A DNA stretch of 64,000 bases from an uncultured Clostridia bacterium (GTDB lineage Bacteria > Bacillota > Clostridia > Christensenellales > Aristaeellaceae): positions 4,763 through 68,762 of the forward strand of contig CAKUFI010000004.1 of assembly GCA_934647305.1 (NCBI GenBank). Reading direction: 5' to 3'. The notes under the pieces were generated by a model. The model did not search any database. It was not told the DNA's origin and was given only the letters and a program-made list of their open reading frames with translations. Below are positions 1 to 8,186 of this stretch, in pieces. Every line of letters begins with the position of its first letter. Position 1 is the first letter of the stretch. Made by a program: the position numbers and the translations under genes.

Positions 1-341
1 TCCGCCATGCCCAGCACGATTTCGGGCAGCATCACCGGCAGCATGTTCACGTTCTCGATCAGTCCCGCGGCCTTCAGGCGCGAGCGCGACAGGCCGACCG
101 CCCCCAGCGTGCCGATCGCCGCCGAAAGTACGCAGCTCACCAGCGCCACGGTCAGGCTGACCTGAAACGACTCGGTGATGGCGCGCGTTTTGAACAGCTC
201 GGCGTACCAGCGGGTGGTGAAGCCGGTGAACAGCACGCCGTTTTTGCTCTCGTTGAACGAGTAGGCCGCGACCACCGCCGTGGGCAGGTACAGCACGATC
301 AGTATCACCGCGAGATAGATTCGTTCGAGCCTTTTACGCAT
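1..341 (-). CDS. potC: Spermidine/putrescine ABC transporter permease PotC (N-terminal part)
   Basis: This is the second membrane subunit of a polyamine importer, cut off by the left edge so that about 113 N-terminal codons remain. Reading the minus strand from the ATG at 339-341 gives a start MRKRLERIYLAVILIVLYLP, a first membrane helix, then a periplasm-facing stretch with YSFNESK and WYAELFK, as in PotC. A second and third helix follow (SLTVALVSCVLSAAIGTLGA and MLPVMLPEIVLGMA). The start overlaps the end of potB by 8 bp, so the two are translationally coupled. PotD, the binding protein, would be expected further left, outside the window. The family assignment rests on order and hydrophobic pattern together with potA and potB. 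Confidence 0.85.
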   Translation of the reverse strand, partial: MRKRLERIYLAVILIVLYLPTAVVAAYSFNESKNGVLFTGFTTRWYAELFKTRAITESFQVSLTVALVSCVLSAAIGTLGAVGLSRSRLKAAGLIENVNMLPVMLPEIVLGMA

Positions 342-1185
342 CGTCATCCCTCCGTTCCGAAAGCGTATACCGGCGGTACACGTTCATCGTCAGGAAGGTG
401 ATCACGATCAGTATCATCGACAGCGCCGCGCCGAACGGCCAGTCCCGCGAGACGGTCAGCTGGTTGTTGATCAGGTTGCCCAGCAGCATGCCGCTGCCCC
501 CGCCCAAAAGGTCGGAGATGAAGTACATTCCCGCCGCCGGCACGAACACCAGCACGCATCCGGACAGGATACCCGGCAGCGTCTGGGGCAGTATGACCGT
601 CCAAAACACCTGAAGGGGCGAGGCGTACAGGTCGCGCGCCGCCTCGACGAGCGAGTAATCGAGCTTCTCGACCGAGGTGTAGATCGACAGGATCATGAAC
701 GGCAGCAGCGAATACGTCATGCCCAGCAGCACCGCGCCCGGCGTGTTGAGCATGCGAATCGGCCTGTCGATCAGGTGAAGCGCCTGCAAAAGCCCATTGA
801 GCAGGCCCTTGTTGCGCAGGAGAATCATCCATCCATACGTGCGCATCAGCGCGCTCGTCCAGAAGGGAATCACCACCAGCATCAGCAGCACGTTTCGCGT
901 TCTTTCCCGCTGTCTGGACAGAAACCAGGCAAACGGATAGCCCAGCAGCAGCGTAAAGGCCGTCGTCAGGCAGGCGATCCGCAGCGACGAGCGGTACACG
1001 CCGTAGTACTGCGGCTCCAGCAGGCGGCGATAGTTGGCCAATGTCAGCTTGTACTCCACCCCGAACGACTCGCCCGTCGTCAGAAAGCTCATCAGCAGCA
1101 CGTACAGCAGCGGAAACAGCACCAGCAGCAGCGTCCACACGCCCAGAAGGACGAGCGGCGCGTTCCAGCCACTTTTCTTCTTCAT
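334..1185 (-). CDS. potB: Spermidine/putrescine ABC transporter permease PotB
   Basis: A 283-residue inner-membrane permease (binding-protein-dependent transport type) that forms the channel for polyamine uptake with PotC. The N-terminus carries a strong helix around residues 8-33, followed by an external segment with SLRIACLTTAFTLLLGYPFAW. The cytoplasmic EAA loop that docks onto the ATPase is visible as EAARDLYASPLQVFWTVILP in the second half. Length is normal for PotB (about 280). Its ATG overlaps the potA stop as ATGA (1182-1185), and it overlaps potC by 8 bp. The order potA-potB-potC is the classical one. Substrate specificity (spermidine or putrescine) cannot be read from this subunit. 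Confidence 0.9.
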   Translation of the reverse strand: MKKKSGWNAPLVLLGVWTLLLVLFPLLYVLLMSFLTTGESFGVEYKLTLANYRRLLEPQYYGVYRSSLRIACLTTAFTLLLGYPFAWFLSRQRERTRNVLLMLVVIPFWTSALMRTYGWMILLRNKGLLNGLLQALHLIDRPIRMLNTPGAVLLGMTYSLLPFMILSIYTSVEKLDYSLVEAARDLYASPLQVFWTVILPQTLPGILSGCVLVFVPAAGMYFISDLLGGGSGMLLGNLINNQLTVSRDWPFGAALSMILIVITFLTMNVYRRYTLSERRDDDA

Positions 1186-2279
1186 GTCGCGCTCCCCCCG
1201 GGCACCAGCGCGGCGTGCCGGGGCAGCCAGGAGAGGAAGGCCTCGCTTCCCTCGCCGGGCAGCTCGCTCACGGCCTGCGCGCTCATCGCCATGACCTCGC
1301 CCGCCTGGGGCAGGGCCAGCGTCGAGCGCACCATCGCGCCGGTGTAGTGGTGCGAGCAGACGAGTCCCTTCAGCGTGAAGCCCGGAACCGGCTCCCGGGT
1401 CAGTCTCAGGCGCTCGCTGCGCACGCAGACCCAGACGCTTTCTCCCGCCGTGTAGACGCGCGGGTCGGCCGAAAGCGCCTCGCCGCCTGCCAGGGAAACG
1501 CGGTACGCGCCCGACCGGCCTGAGATCACCTTGCCCGGCAGCAGCAGACTTTCGCCGATGAAGCGGGCGGAAAACAGCGTCTCGGGCCGCTCGTAGACGT
1601 CCTCGGGCGTGCCCAGCTGCTCCAGCCGGCCGCCGTTTAATATGCCGATCCGGTCGGACATCGTGAGCGCTTCCTCCTGGTCGTGGGTGATATAGACGAA
1701 GGCAATGCCCAGGCGGGTCTGAAGGCGCTTGAGCTCCAGCTGCATCTGCCGCCTGAGCTGCAGGTCCAGCGCGCCCAGCGGCTCGTCCAGGAGAAGCAGG
1801 GTCGGCTCGGTCGCCAGCGCACGCGCAATCGCCACCCGCTGCCTCTGCCCGCCGGAAAGCTGCGAGGGCATGCGCTTTTCATATCCCGCCAGCTCGATCA
1901 GCTCCAGCAGCTCCCTCACCCGCGCGCGCTGCGTTTCGCGATCGACTCCGCGCATCCGCAGTCCGTAGGCGATGTTTTTCTCCACGCTCATGTGCGGGAA
2001 CAGCGCGTAATTCTGGAACACCGTGTTGACCGGCCGCTTTTCGGGAGGCACGTCCGTCACGACCCTTTCCCCGATCAGCACCCGACCCCGGTCGGCCCGG
2101 GTCAGGCCCGCGATAATGCGCAGCGTCGTGGTTTTTCCGCATCCGGACGGGCCCAGCAGCGTCAGAAATTCGTGCGGCTTGACGCAAAGAGACAGGCCGC
2201 GAAGCACCTGCGCGTCGCCGAACGCCTTGTCGATTCCCTCCAGGCGGAGGATTTCCCCGCTCGCCATGACTGCCTTCAC
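1182..2279 (-). CDS. potA: Polyamine ABC transporter ATP-binding protein PotA
   Basis: A 365-residue cytoplasmic ATPase that powers polyamine uptake. Walker A GPSGCGKTT lies at residues 43-51. The signature LSGGQRQRVAIARAL lies near 141-155, followed by the Walker B stretch LLLLDEPLGALD and the switch histidine in ITHDQEEAL. A C-terminal TOBE-type regulatory region starts around residue 290, as in PotA, MalK and FbpC ATPases. The longest frame starts with GTG at 2277-2279, which almost touches the GAGGAGG ribosome site at 2281-2287. The ATG at 2265-2267 is an equally possible start. It is the first gene of a potABC operon with a -10 TATAAT at 2308-2313. Other metal or sulfate importers have similar ATPases; the neighbouring permeases argue for polyamines. 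Confidence 0.9.
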   Translation of the reverse strand: MKAVMASGEILRLEGIDKAFGDAQVLRGLSLCVKPHEFLTLLGPSGCGKTTTLRIIAGLTRADRGRVLIGERVVTDVPPEKRPVNTVFQNYALFPHMSVEKNIAYGLRMRGVDRETQRARVRELLELIELAGYEKRMPSQLSGGQRQRVAIARALATEPTLLLLDEPLGALDLQLRRQMQLELKRLQTRLGIAFVYITHDQEEALTMSDRIGILNGGRLEQLGTPEDVYERPETLFSARFIGESLLLPGKVISGRSGAYRVSLAGGEALSADPRVYTAGESVWVCVRSERLRLTREPVPGFTLKGLVCSHHYTGAMVRSTLALPQAGEVMAMSAQAVSELPGEGSEAFLSWLPRHAALVPGGSAT

Positions 2280-2307
2280 CCCTCCTCAAAGTATACGCTT
2301 TGACTGT

Positions 2308-2313
2308 ATTATA
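2308..2313 (-). promoter_or_regulatory. -10 element of the potABC promoter
   Basis: A perfect TATAAT read on the minus strand, about 30 bp upstream of the potA start. No good -35 hexamer is seen 16-18 bp further upstream, so the promoter may need an activator. Confidence 0.5.
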
Positions 2314-2408
2314 GCATACGCGCCGCCCGCTTCGGCGCTGCGCGCGAAAAATTCACACAGAATGAACAGGAAGCGGCCCGATTCCGCGCCCGAAAACTGA
2401 AATTCTAT

Positions 2409-2437
2409 TTGACAAACTCGCTTTTTCTGGGTATAAT
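2409..2437 (+). promoter_or_regulatory. Consensus sigma-A promoter for yceD-rpmF
   Basis: TTGACA at 2409-2414 and TATAAT at 2432-2437 with a 17-bp spacer, 27 bp before the yceD start. This fits a strong ribosomal-protein promoter. Confidence 0.9.
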
Positions 2438-2464
2438 ATCGTAGTTGACGTATGAGGTGAATGC

Positions 2465-2977
2465 ATGATGATGGATATCTCGCAGGCACTAAAGAATCCG
2501 GGTCAGTACTACCCCTTCAAGGCGGAGCTGGAGCTCCCCGAGGTCGAGGTGCTGGATGATCCGGTGCGGTTTGAGGGAGTCAGTCTGGAGGGAACCTACG
2601 TGGGGGGCGAGGACACTGTCCGCCTCGAGGGAACCGTCCGCGCGGTGGCGCATACGCGCTGCAGCGACTGCCTGGAGCCGGCGCAGGTGGCGCTCGAGGG
2701 CGACTTCGACGTGACCTTCGCGCGGAATCCCGATCCCGAAGATCCCGATCTGTACCCCATCGAGGGCTACCGGATCGACATCGCCCCCATGGCACAGGAA
2801 GCGCTGCTTCTCGAGATGCCGATGCGGGTGCTGTGCCGCGAGGACTGCAAAGGCATTTGCCCCATATGCGGACAAAATCGCAATATTGCACCCTGTACAT
2901 GCCAGGAGGGCGGCGTACGCCAAAACAATCCCTTTTCGGCATTGAGTGAATTGCTGACAGAGGACGAGGAGGTGTAA
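2465..2977 (+). CDS. yceD: YceD family protein (DUF177), probably rRNA accumulation factor
   Basis: A 170-residue cytoplasmic protein of the DUF177/YceD family, which is nearly always encoded just before rpmF and in bacteria and chloroplasts is linked to 23S rRNA accumulation. The characteristic C-terminal zinc-like cysteine cluster is present: CREDCKGICPICGQN followed by CTC, around residues 122-145. The middle contains RCSDCLEP, a conserved part of the family. The start is the first of three nearby ATG codons (2465), 7 bp after GAGGTGA. It ends 2 bp before rpmF, so the two are cotranscribed from the consensus promoter at 2409-2437. Confidence 0.9.
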   Translation: MMMDISQALKNPGQYYPFKAELELPEVEVLDDPVRFEGVSLEGTYVGGEDTVRLEGTVRAVAHTRCSDCLEPAQVALEGDFDVTFARNPDPEDPDLYPIEGYRIDIAPMAQEALLLEMPMRVLCREDCKGICPICGQNRNIAPCTCQEGGVRQNNPFSALSELLTEDEEV

Positions 2978-2979
2978 CC

Positions 2980-3177
2980 ATGGCCGTACCGAAGGGTAAA
3001 GTCTCTAAGGCGCGCAGAGATTCTCGCCGCGCCGCGCACTGGAAGCTGTCTGTGCCGGGTATCGTGAAGTGCCCGCGCTGCAAGCAGATGAAGCTGGCCC
3101 ACCGTGTGTGCAAGCACTGCGGTTACTATGACGGACAGCAGGTGGTCGAGGTAAAGACCGAGAAGACCGCTGACTGA
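2980..3177 (+). CDS. rpmF: 50S ribosomal protein L32
   Basis: A 65-residue ribosomal protein of the large subunit. It begins MAVPKGKVSKARRDSRRA, the standard L32 start, and holds two zinc-binding CxxC pairs (CPRC and CKHC) around residues 30-47. This makes it the zinc-binding form of L32. Length and sequence are typical. It follows yceD by 2 bp with a GAGGAGGTGTAACC ribosome site, and it is closed by the hairpin terminator at 3219-3246. The genes acpP, plsX or fabH that often follow rpmF are absent here. Confidence 0.97.
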   Translation: MAVPKGKVSKARRDSRRAAHWKLSVPGIVKCPRCKQMKLAHRVCKHCGYYDGQQVVEVKTEKTAD

Positions 3178-3218
3178 GCGTCTCCGGGCAGTAAGCCTAC
3201 GCGCAGCACCCCATAAAG

Positions 3219-3246
3219 CCGGCCGCGTTCATTGCGGCCGGTTTTT
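3219..3246 (+). terminator. Intrinsic terminator after rpmF
   Basis: An 8-bp GC stem, CCGGCCGC (3219-3226) with GCGGCCGG (3234-3241), a 7-nt loop and then TTTTT. Confidence 0.9.
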
Positions 3247-3335
3247 CCATACACTTTTTCCGCGCTTCGAGCGCGCGCCGGCCCTGCCAAATCGGAACCG
3301 CGCAAAAAACTGATGGAAAAATGAAAAAATGCACT

Positions 3336-3400
3336 TTCCAAACGCGCATGGGTTATGCTATAATATGCGTGAGCAAGCGCTCGCAAACAGATGAGGAGGT
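3336..3400 (+). promoter_or_regulatory. Extended -10 promoter and strong ribosome site for the Gfo/Idh gene
   Basis: A TGCTATAAT extended -10 (TATAAT at 3359-3364) with a weak -35 TTCCAA at 3336-3341 (17-bp spacer). GAGGAGGT at 3393-3400 lies 9 bp before the ATG at 3410. Confidence 0.7.
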
Positions 3401-3409
3401 ATCATCACC

Positions 3410-4582
3410 ATGGCCAACAATGCTGATGCGGTCCTGAGCCAGTTTACTCAGGCTGATGACGGAACCAAAGTTGAGTTCACCGGCAAAAAGCTGAAGGTCG
3501 GTATTATCGGTACCGGCTGGATTGCCGAGGCTCACATTCAGAGCTACAAGAACATGCCCGACGTGGAAGTGGTCGCCGCTGCGGACCTGATCCCCGGCAA
3601 GGCGGAAGCGTTCATGAAGCGCTTCGGTGTGGAGGGCGTTCATTTCTATCCCAGCCACAAGGAAATGATCGATAACGAGCAGCTGGACGCCGTGAGCGTG
3701 TGTACCTACAACGCCGCCCATGCCGTGCCCACCATCTATGCCCTGGAGCATGGCGTGAACGTGCTGCTGGAGAAGCCCTTCACCGTGACCACCGAAGAGG
3801 CCATTGAGGTCATGCGCGCCGAGAAGAAGAGCGGCAAGGTGCTCTCCATCGGCTTCCAGCCCCGCGGCGACGAGAACATGCAGATGATCAAGAAGGTCGT
3901 GCAGTCCGGCGTGCTGGGCAAGGTGTACTACATCCAGACCGGCGGCGGCCGCCGTCGCGGCATCCCGAACAGCACCTTCATCGAGAAGAAGACCGCCGGC
4001 ATCGGCGCTCTGGGCGATATCGGCTGCTATTCTCTGGACGTGGTCCTGAACGCCATCGGCTATCCGAAGCCCCTGACCGTTTCCGGCTACAAGTCCGCGT
4101 ACTTCGGAACCAACCCGAAGTACGCCACCCCCGACAAGTTCCACACCGCCGAGGAGAACGCCAAGCGCTTCAGCGTTGACGACTTCGCCGCCGCGTTCGT
4201 GCGTCTCGAGGGCGACATCATCCTGGACTTCCGTATTGCCTGGGCCATGCATGTCGACACTCCCGGTGACACCATCATCTTCGGTACCGAGGGCGCGCTG
4301 CGCATTCCCTCCACCGACTGCTGGAACGGCACCTTCACCAGCCCCATGACCCTGTATCATGACGTGGCCGGCGCGCACGTGCAGACCACCATCCCGCTGA
4401 TCCCCCACAAGGGCCCCGGCCTGTTCGACATCAAGATCCGCGGCTTCCTGGATGCGGTCAAGAACGGCACTCCCGCTCCCGTGCCCACCAGCCAGATCCT
4501 GTACAACCAGGCCATCATCGACGGCATCTGCAAGTCCGCCGAGCTGGGCCACGAGATCGAGCTGAACATCCCCGAGGTGTAA
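3410..4582 (+). CDS. Gfo/Idh/MocA family NAD(P)-dependent oxidoreductase
   Basis: A 390-residue dehydrogenase of the family that oxidises or reduces sugars, inositols and related ring compounds with NAD(P). After an unusual acidic extension of about 25 residues, the Rossmann motif GIIGTGWIAEAH starts near residue 33. The signature EKPFTVTTEEA is near residue 122, and the catalytic-face region DIGCYSLD is near 205, followed by the C-terminal alpha/beta domain. The strong extended -10 promoter, the perfect ribosome site and a narrow codon choice unlike its neighbours suggest high expression. It stands alone, so its substrate cannot be told. The stop is followed after 6 bp by the first copy of the hairpin repeat family. 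Confidence 0.9.
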   Translation: MANNADAVLSQFTQADDGTKVEFTGKKLKVGIIGTGWIAEAHIQSYKNMPDVEVVAAADLIPGKAEAFMKRFGVEGVHFYPSHKEMIDNEQLDAVSVCTYNAAHAVPTIYALEHGVNVLLEKPFTVTTEEAIEVMRAEKKSGKVLSIGFQPRGDENMQMIKKVVQSGVLGKVYYIQTGGGRRRGIPNSTFIEKKTAGIGALGDIGCYSLDVVLNAIGYPKPLTVSGYKSAYFGTNPKYATPDKFHTAEENAKRFSVDDFAAAFVRLEGDIILDFRIAWAMHVDTPGDTIIFGTEGALRIPSTDCWNGTFTSPMTLYHDVAGAHVQTTIPLIPHKGPGLFDIKIRGFLDAVKNGTPAPVPTSQILYNQAIIDGICKSAELGHEIELNIPEV

Positions 4583-4588
4583 TCGATC

Positions 4589-4803
4589 GGCAGGGCCGAC
4601 AGCCGGTTGCTACCGCCGAACAGAACACGACCCTGAGGGCCATACACTAAAGCCCTCAGGGTCTTCGTGTGTAATGATACGATGCAATACCCCTCAACAC
4701 CTCTGGCGACGGCCGGGCAGGGCCGACAGCCGGTTGCTACCGCCGAACAGAACACGACCCTGAGGGCCATATACTAAAGCCCTCAGGGTCTTCGTGTGTA
4801 ATG
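4589..4803 (+). repeat. Tandem pair of 88-bp hairpin repeats (family R1) filling the gap after the Gfo/Idh gene
   Basis: Two copies, 4589-4676 and 4716-4803, differ at one visible base, in the loop (CATACAC versus CATATAC). Each has a short GC hairpin (GTCGGC-like with an AGG loop), a linker GGTTGCTACCGCCGAACAGAACACG, split here as GGTTGCTACC then GCCGAACAGAACACG, and a long hairpin ACCCTGAGGGC...GCCCTCAGGGT whose loop begins with CAT. They lie in sense orientation 6 bp after the stop codon at 4582. The spacer at 4677-4715 shows nothing recognisable. Confidence 0.9.
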
Positions 4804-4875
4804 GCTGCAAGAAAACAGCGTCATTCGGGCTACGATGGCCTTGGCCGCTTCTCTCCCGGGAGTTTTCGCAAAACG

Positions 4876-4913
4876 AATCCCGATCGTCTCTTCCGAGGCG
4901 GTCGGGATTTTTT
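4876..4913 (+). terminator. Hairpin terminator between convergent genes
   Basis: The stem AATCCCGA (4876-4883) pairs with TCGGGATT (4902-4909) and runs into a T stretch to 4913. It may stop leftover transcription from the plus strand before the minus-strand cyclophilin. The rest of 4804-4959 holds nothing recognisable. Confidence 0.7.
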
Positions 4914-4959
4914 GCTATGCGGACTACGGGTGCAGGCTCAGCGCCTGCCCGGGAATGGG

Positions 4960-5445
4960 TTACTCAGAAACCGTGACGTGGAGCATTTTCTGCTCGGTCT
5001 TGGGGCGGTCGCTGCGGTCGGTGGGGGTGGCGGCGATCTGGTCGACGACCTCGATGCCCTCGATGACCTTGCCGAAGGCGGCGTACTGGCCGTCCAGGTG
5101 GGGCGCGTTCTGGTGCATGATGAAGAACTGCGAGCCGGCCGAGTTGGGCATCATGGAGCGGGCCATGGACAGCACGCCGCGGGTGTGCTTCAGGTCGTTC
5201 TTCACGCCGTTGGCCGAGAACTCGCCCTTGATGGTGTGGCCGGGGCCGCCCATGCCGGTGCCAGTGGGGTCGCCGCCCTGAATCATGAAGCCGGGGATGA
5301 CGCGGTGAAAGATCAGGCCGTCATAGAAGCCCTTTTTGGCCAGATCGACGAAGTTCTTGACGGTGATGGGCGCGACGTCCGGGTACAGCTCGGCCTTGAT
5401 TGCGCCGCCGTTTTCCATTTCGATGGTGATGATGGGATTGCTCAT
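4960..5445 (-). CDS. Cytoplasmic peptidyl-prolyl cis-trans isomerase (cyclophilin type)
   Basis: A 161-residue single-domain cyclophilin that speeds proline isomerisation during protein folding. The active-site run FHRVIPGFMIQGGDPTGTG lies at about residues 46-64. QFFI (about 107-110) and HLDGQYAAFGKV (about 117-128) follow, all typical of bacterial PpiB. It has no signal peptide and so should be cytoplasmic. The start has AGGAGGAAGCAGTC upstream. It is 21 bp downstream of a second, membrane-anchored cyclophilin with which it shares most of its sequence, which points to a tandem duplication. Confidence 0.93.
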   Translation of the reverse strand: MSNPIITIEMENGGAIKAELYPDVAPITVKNFVDLAKKGFYDGLIFHRVIPGFMIQGGDPTGTGMGGPGHTIKGEFSANGVKNDLKHTRGVLSMARSMMPNSAGSQFFIMHQNAPHLDGQYAAFGKVIEGIEVVDQIAATPTDRSDRPKTEQKMLHVTVSE

Positions 5446-5466
5446 GACTGCTTCCTCCTGAAAAAA

Positions 5467-6102
5467 TTACTGTTCGATGCGGGTGGGCTTGTAGGTATAG
5501 CCCTGGGTGTCTACGGTGATGCTCTTGATGCGCCACTCGGAGAGCGGCTTGTCGTTTGCGTCGGTCGAGGTGGCGGCGATTTCGTCCACGACCTTCATGC
5601 TCTCCTCGTCGATGACGCGCCCGAAGGCGGCGTAGTGGCCGTCGAGGTGGGGAGAGTCGGTCTGCACGATGAAGAACTGCGAGCCGGCGGTGTTGTTGCC
5701 CGTGCCCTTGCGCGCCATGGAGATCACGCCGCGGGTGTGGCTCAGGTCATTCTTCACGCCGTTTGCGGAGAACTCGCCCTTGATGGTGAAGCCGGGGCCG
5801 CCGGTGCCGTCGCCGTTGGGGTCGCCGCCCTGGATCATGAAGCCGTTGATGACGCGGTGGAAGATCAGGCCGTCGTAGTAGCCGCTGTTCGCCAGGTCGA
5901 CAAAGTTGGCCACGGTGATGGGCGCGACGTCCGGGTACAGCTCCAGGTGGATTTCCTCGCCGTTTTCCATGGTGATCGTCACCTGGGGATTGGGCACATC
6001 CTTGTAGCTGGGGGTGCTGACCTTCAGGTAGATAAACGCCGCGGCCACGCACAACGCCACGATTACCAGGGCGCACAGCACCATCTTGAGGTTCTTGTTC
6101 AT
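5467..6102 (-). CDS. Membrane-anchored peptidyl-prolyl cis-trans isomerase (cyclophilin type)
   Basis: A 211-residue cyclophilin with an N-terminal membrane helix (about residues 7-27, rich in Val, Ala and Leu) and no lipobox, so it should sit on the outside of the membrane as an anchored or secreted foldase. The catalytic run FHRVINGFMIQGGDPNGDG, then QFFIVQ and HLDGHYAAFGRV, are all intact. The ATG at 6102 is chosen because AAAGGACGG lies 6-14 bp upstream. An in-frame ATG at 6123 would overlap the hemZ stop but has no ribosome site. It lies between hemZ and the cytoplasmic paralogue, and all three are read in one direction. Confidence 0.9.
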   Translation of the reverse strand: MNKNLKMVLCALVIVALCVAAAFIYLKVSTPSYKDVPNPQVTITMENGEEIHLELYPDVAPITVANFVDLANSGYYDGLIFHRVINGFMIQGGDPNGDGTGGPGFTIKGEFSANGVKNDLSHTRGVISMARKGTGNNTAGSQFFIVQTDSPHLDGHYAAFGRVIDEESMKVVDEIAATSTDANDKPLSEWRIKSITVDTQGYTYKPTRIEQ

Positions 6103-6119
6103 CGGGTGATACCGTCCTT

Positions 6120-7556
6120 TCATTCTGCGGATTCGGGCAGGATCAGGGCGCGCTTGCGCCGAACCATCTCGTCCACGCGGTCGATGTATTGCTCAATGTT
6201 GCGCACGTTGGGGGCGCGCTCGATGCGCCGCTCGCGGGGGAAGAGCCACTTGGTGATGCTGCCCGCCCCCAGGGCCAGCACGCGCGCGGTCTCCTCCATG
6301 TTGCCGATGTTGTACAGGCAGGCGTGGCCGGGCAGCGCGTAGCCCACGTTTTCCAGGTTGCCCGCCATGTACTTCTGCCGGTACAGGTAGTAGGGGAAAT
6401 ATCCCTCCTCCCGCAGCGACTGCCGGGCGAAGTCGACCATGCGCGCGGCCTGCTCGGCGCCAACCTGGGCGTAGCCCTGCTCGTGCAGGCGGCTGGAGCG
6501 CTTGATGGCCAGCGTGTGCACCGTGACGCTCTCCGGGTGCAGGTTCATCGTCGTGCGCAGGCTGCGGGCGAAGTCGTCCTCGCTCTCGCCGGGCAGCGCG
6601 GCGATCAGATCCATGTTGATGTGGCGAAAGCCCATCTCCCGTGCCAGGGAAAACGCGTCCAGCGTGTCCTGTGCGGTGTGCGCCCGGCCGATCAGGCGCA
6701 GCGTCTCGTCCGAAAAGGTCTGCGGATTGACGCTGATGCGGGTGATTTCGTGCTCCCTGAGCGCGGTCAGCTTCTCGCGGGTGATGGTGTCCGGGCGGCC
6801 GGCCTCGACCGTCCACTCGACCGCGCCCGGAAAGTGCTCCTGCGCGCAGTCGAGCAGCCTGGCAAGCTGCCCCGCCGACAGCGCCGTGGGCGTTCCCCCG
6901 CCCATGTACGCCGCGCGCACGCGCAGCCCCATCTCCCGCATGAGCCGGGCGCTCTCGCGGATCTCGGTCTCAAGCGCCGCGAGGTACGGCTCCACCAGAT
7001 GGCCGTCGCCCAGCTCGCCCGAGGCGAAGGAGCAGTAGGCGCAGCGGGTGGTGCAGAACGGAATGCCGATGTACAGGTCGAAGGTATCCTCCGGCGGGTC
7101 GATCACGCCCTTCTGCATGGCCAGTATGTCGCTGAGCAGGCGCGCCTTGTCGGCGGAGACGTCGAACCGCCGCTGCAGCTCGCGCTCGGCCGCCTCGCCG
7201 GTGATTCCTTCCTCGGCCAGCTCGTACATCAGGCGCGTGGGCCGGATGCCGGTCAGGCTGCCCCAGGGCGGCTGCATGCCGGTCAGGCGCTTCATCAGGC
7301 GGTAGCAGGCGGTCTTGACGGCGCGCTTGAGCAGCCGTTTCTCGACCAGTCCGCCCGTCACGACGGCCTGCGCCGCCTCGCCGGTCTCGCCGTCCATCGT
7401 GAAGCGCTCGATCCACTGGCCCTCCGCGGTCTCGTGCGTGTGGGTCAGCAGGCGTTCGCCCCCGTCCATGCGGATTTCCACCGGCCCCAGGAACAAGCGA
7501 ACCACCTCGCAGATGTCGCCGTAAAACTCGGGCGTGTCGGTTTTCAGCAGGATCAT
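6120..7556 (-). CDS. hemZ: Coproporphyrinogen dehydrogenase HemZ-type radical SAM protein
   Basis: A 478-residue radical SAM enzyme of the HemZ branch of oxygen-independent coproporphyrinogen III oxidases. A distinct N-terminal domain of about 155 residues precedes the radical SAM core. The cluster motif CxxxCxxC is seen as CTTRCAYC around residues 169-176, followed by GGGTPTAL and then NMDLIAALPGE. Its true role in haem synthesis is uncertain in this family, since several relatives act elsewhere. The frame is open for another 109 codons upstream, but the ATG at 7556 is chosen because it overlaps the stop of the preceding hydrolase gene as ATGA (7553-7556). The context dtd-hydrolase-hemZ is common in Clostridia. 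Confidence 0.88.
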   Translation of the reverse strand: MILLKTDTPEFYGDICEVVRLFLGPVEIRMDGGERLLTHTHETAEGQWIERFTMDGETGEAAQAVVTGGLVEKRLLKRAVKTACYRLMKRLTGMQPPWGSLTGIRPTRLMYELAEEGITGEAAERELQRRFDVSADKARLLSDILAMQKGVIDPPEDTFDLYIGIPFCTTRCAYCSFASGELGDGHLVEPYLAALETEIRESARLMREMGLRVRAAYMGGGTPTALSAGQLARLLDCAQEHFPGAVEWTVEAGRPDTITREKLTALREHEITRISVNPQTFSDETLRLIGRAHTAQDTLDAFSLAREMGFRHINMDLIAALPGESEDDFARSLRTTMNLHPESVTVHTLAIKRSSRLHEQGYAQVGAEQAARMVDFARQSLREEGYFPYYLYRQKYMAGNLENVGYALPGHACLYNIGNMEETARVLALGAGSITKWLFPRERRIERAPNVRNIEQYIDRVDEMVRRKRALILPESAE

Positions 7557-8185
7557 TTTCCAAAGTACCTCGCAATCTGTGCCAGCGCGGCGGATTCCCC
7601 GTGTCCGGGATACACCTTCAGCGACCGGTCGAGCGACAGAATCAGCCTCAGCGACCCCAGCAGCTGATGCAGGCTCCCGCCCGCCAGGTCGTAGCGGCCG
7701 TATCCCTGCGCAAACACCGTGTCGCCCGAGAACAGCGCGCCGTCCGCCTCGTCCAGCAGGCACACGCCGCCCTGGGTGTGGCCGGGGGTGTGCAGCACCT
7801 TGAAATGCACGCCGCATACGTCGATTTCGCCGTTTTCGGGGTAGGTCTCGTCGGGCCGCGCGGGCGTGAACGGTTCGGTGCACACCTGCGCGCTCCAGGC
7901 GCTGTCCTCCCGCGAGGCGAGCAGGTACGCGTCGCTCTCATGGATGTGTATCCGCGCGCCGAATTCCTGCCGCAGCCGTGCCGCGCACAGGAAGTGGTCG
8001 AAGTGCCCATGGGTGAGCAGGATGTCGGTCAGCCTTTTGCCGCTGCCCGCAATCGCCCGCGCCAGCGCCGGATAGTCGTCGCCCGGGTCGATCAGCAGCG
8101 CGTCCGGCCGCTCGCTGCGGTAAAGCAGGTAGGCGTTGGCCTGGTACGCGCCGCACACGATGGGCGTAATCACTAAATCGCTCAT
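7553..8185 (-). CDS. Metallo-beta-lactamase-fold hydrolase (glyoxalase II-like)
   Basis: A 210-residue cytoplasmic metal hydrolase of the GloB/YcbL type. The zinc motif HGHFDH is at residues 59-64 (THGHFDH). A later ligand histidine lies in HTPGHTQGG, an aspartate in LFSGDTVF, and the last histidine in VYPGHGES. Such proteins hydrolyse thioesters such as S-lactoylglutathione, but in Clostridia the substrate is unknown. It is tightly coupled to hemZ (ATGA overlap) and begins just after dtd. Length is typical of the short form without the C-terminal glyoxalase domain. Confidence 0.9.
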   Translation of the reverse strand: MSDLVITPIVCGAYQANAYLLYRSERPDALLIDPGDDYPALARAIAGSGKRLTDILLTHGHFDHFLCAARLRQEFGARIHIHESDAYLLASREDSAWSAQVCTEPFTPARPDETYPENGEIDVCGVHFKVLHTPGHTQGGVCLLDEADGALFSGDTVFAQGYGRYDLAGGSLHQLLGSLRLILSLDRSLKVYPGHGESAALAQIARYFGK

Positions 8186-8186
8186 G

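Noticed and set aside
6120..7883. A 587-residue hemZ with a 109-residue N-terminal extension
   Set aside because: The extra residues lie in the overlapping hydrolase gene and have a shadow composition. The ATGA overlap at 7553-7556 marks the start.
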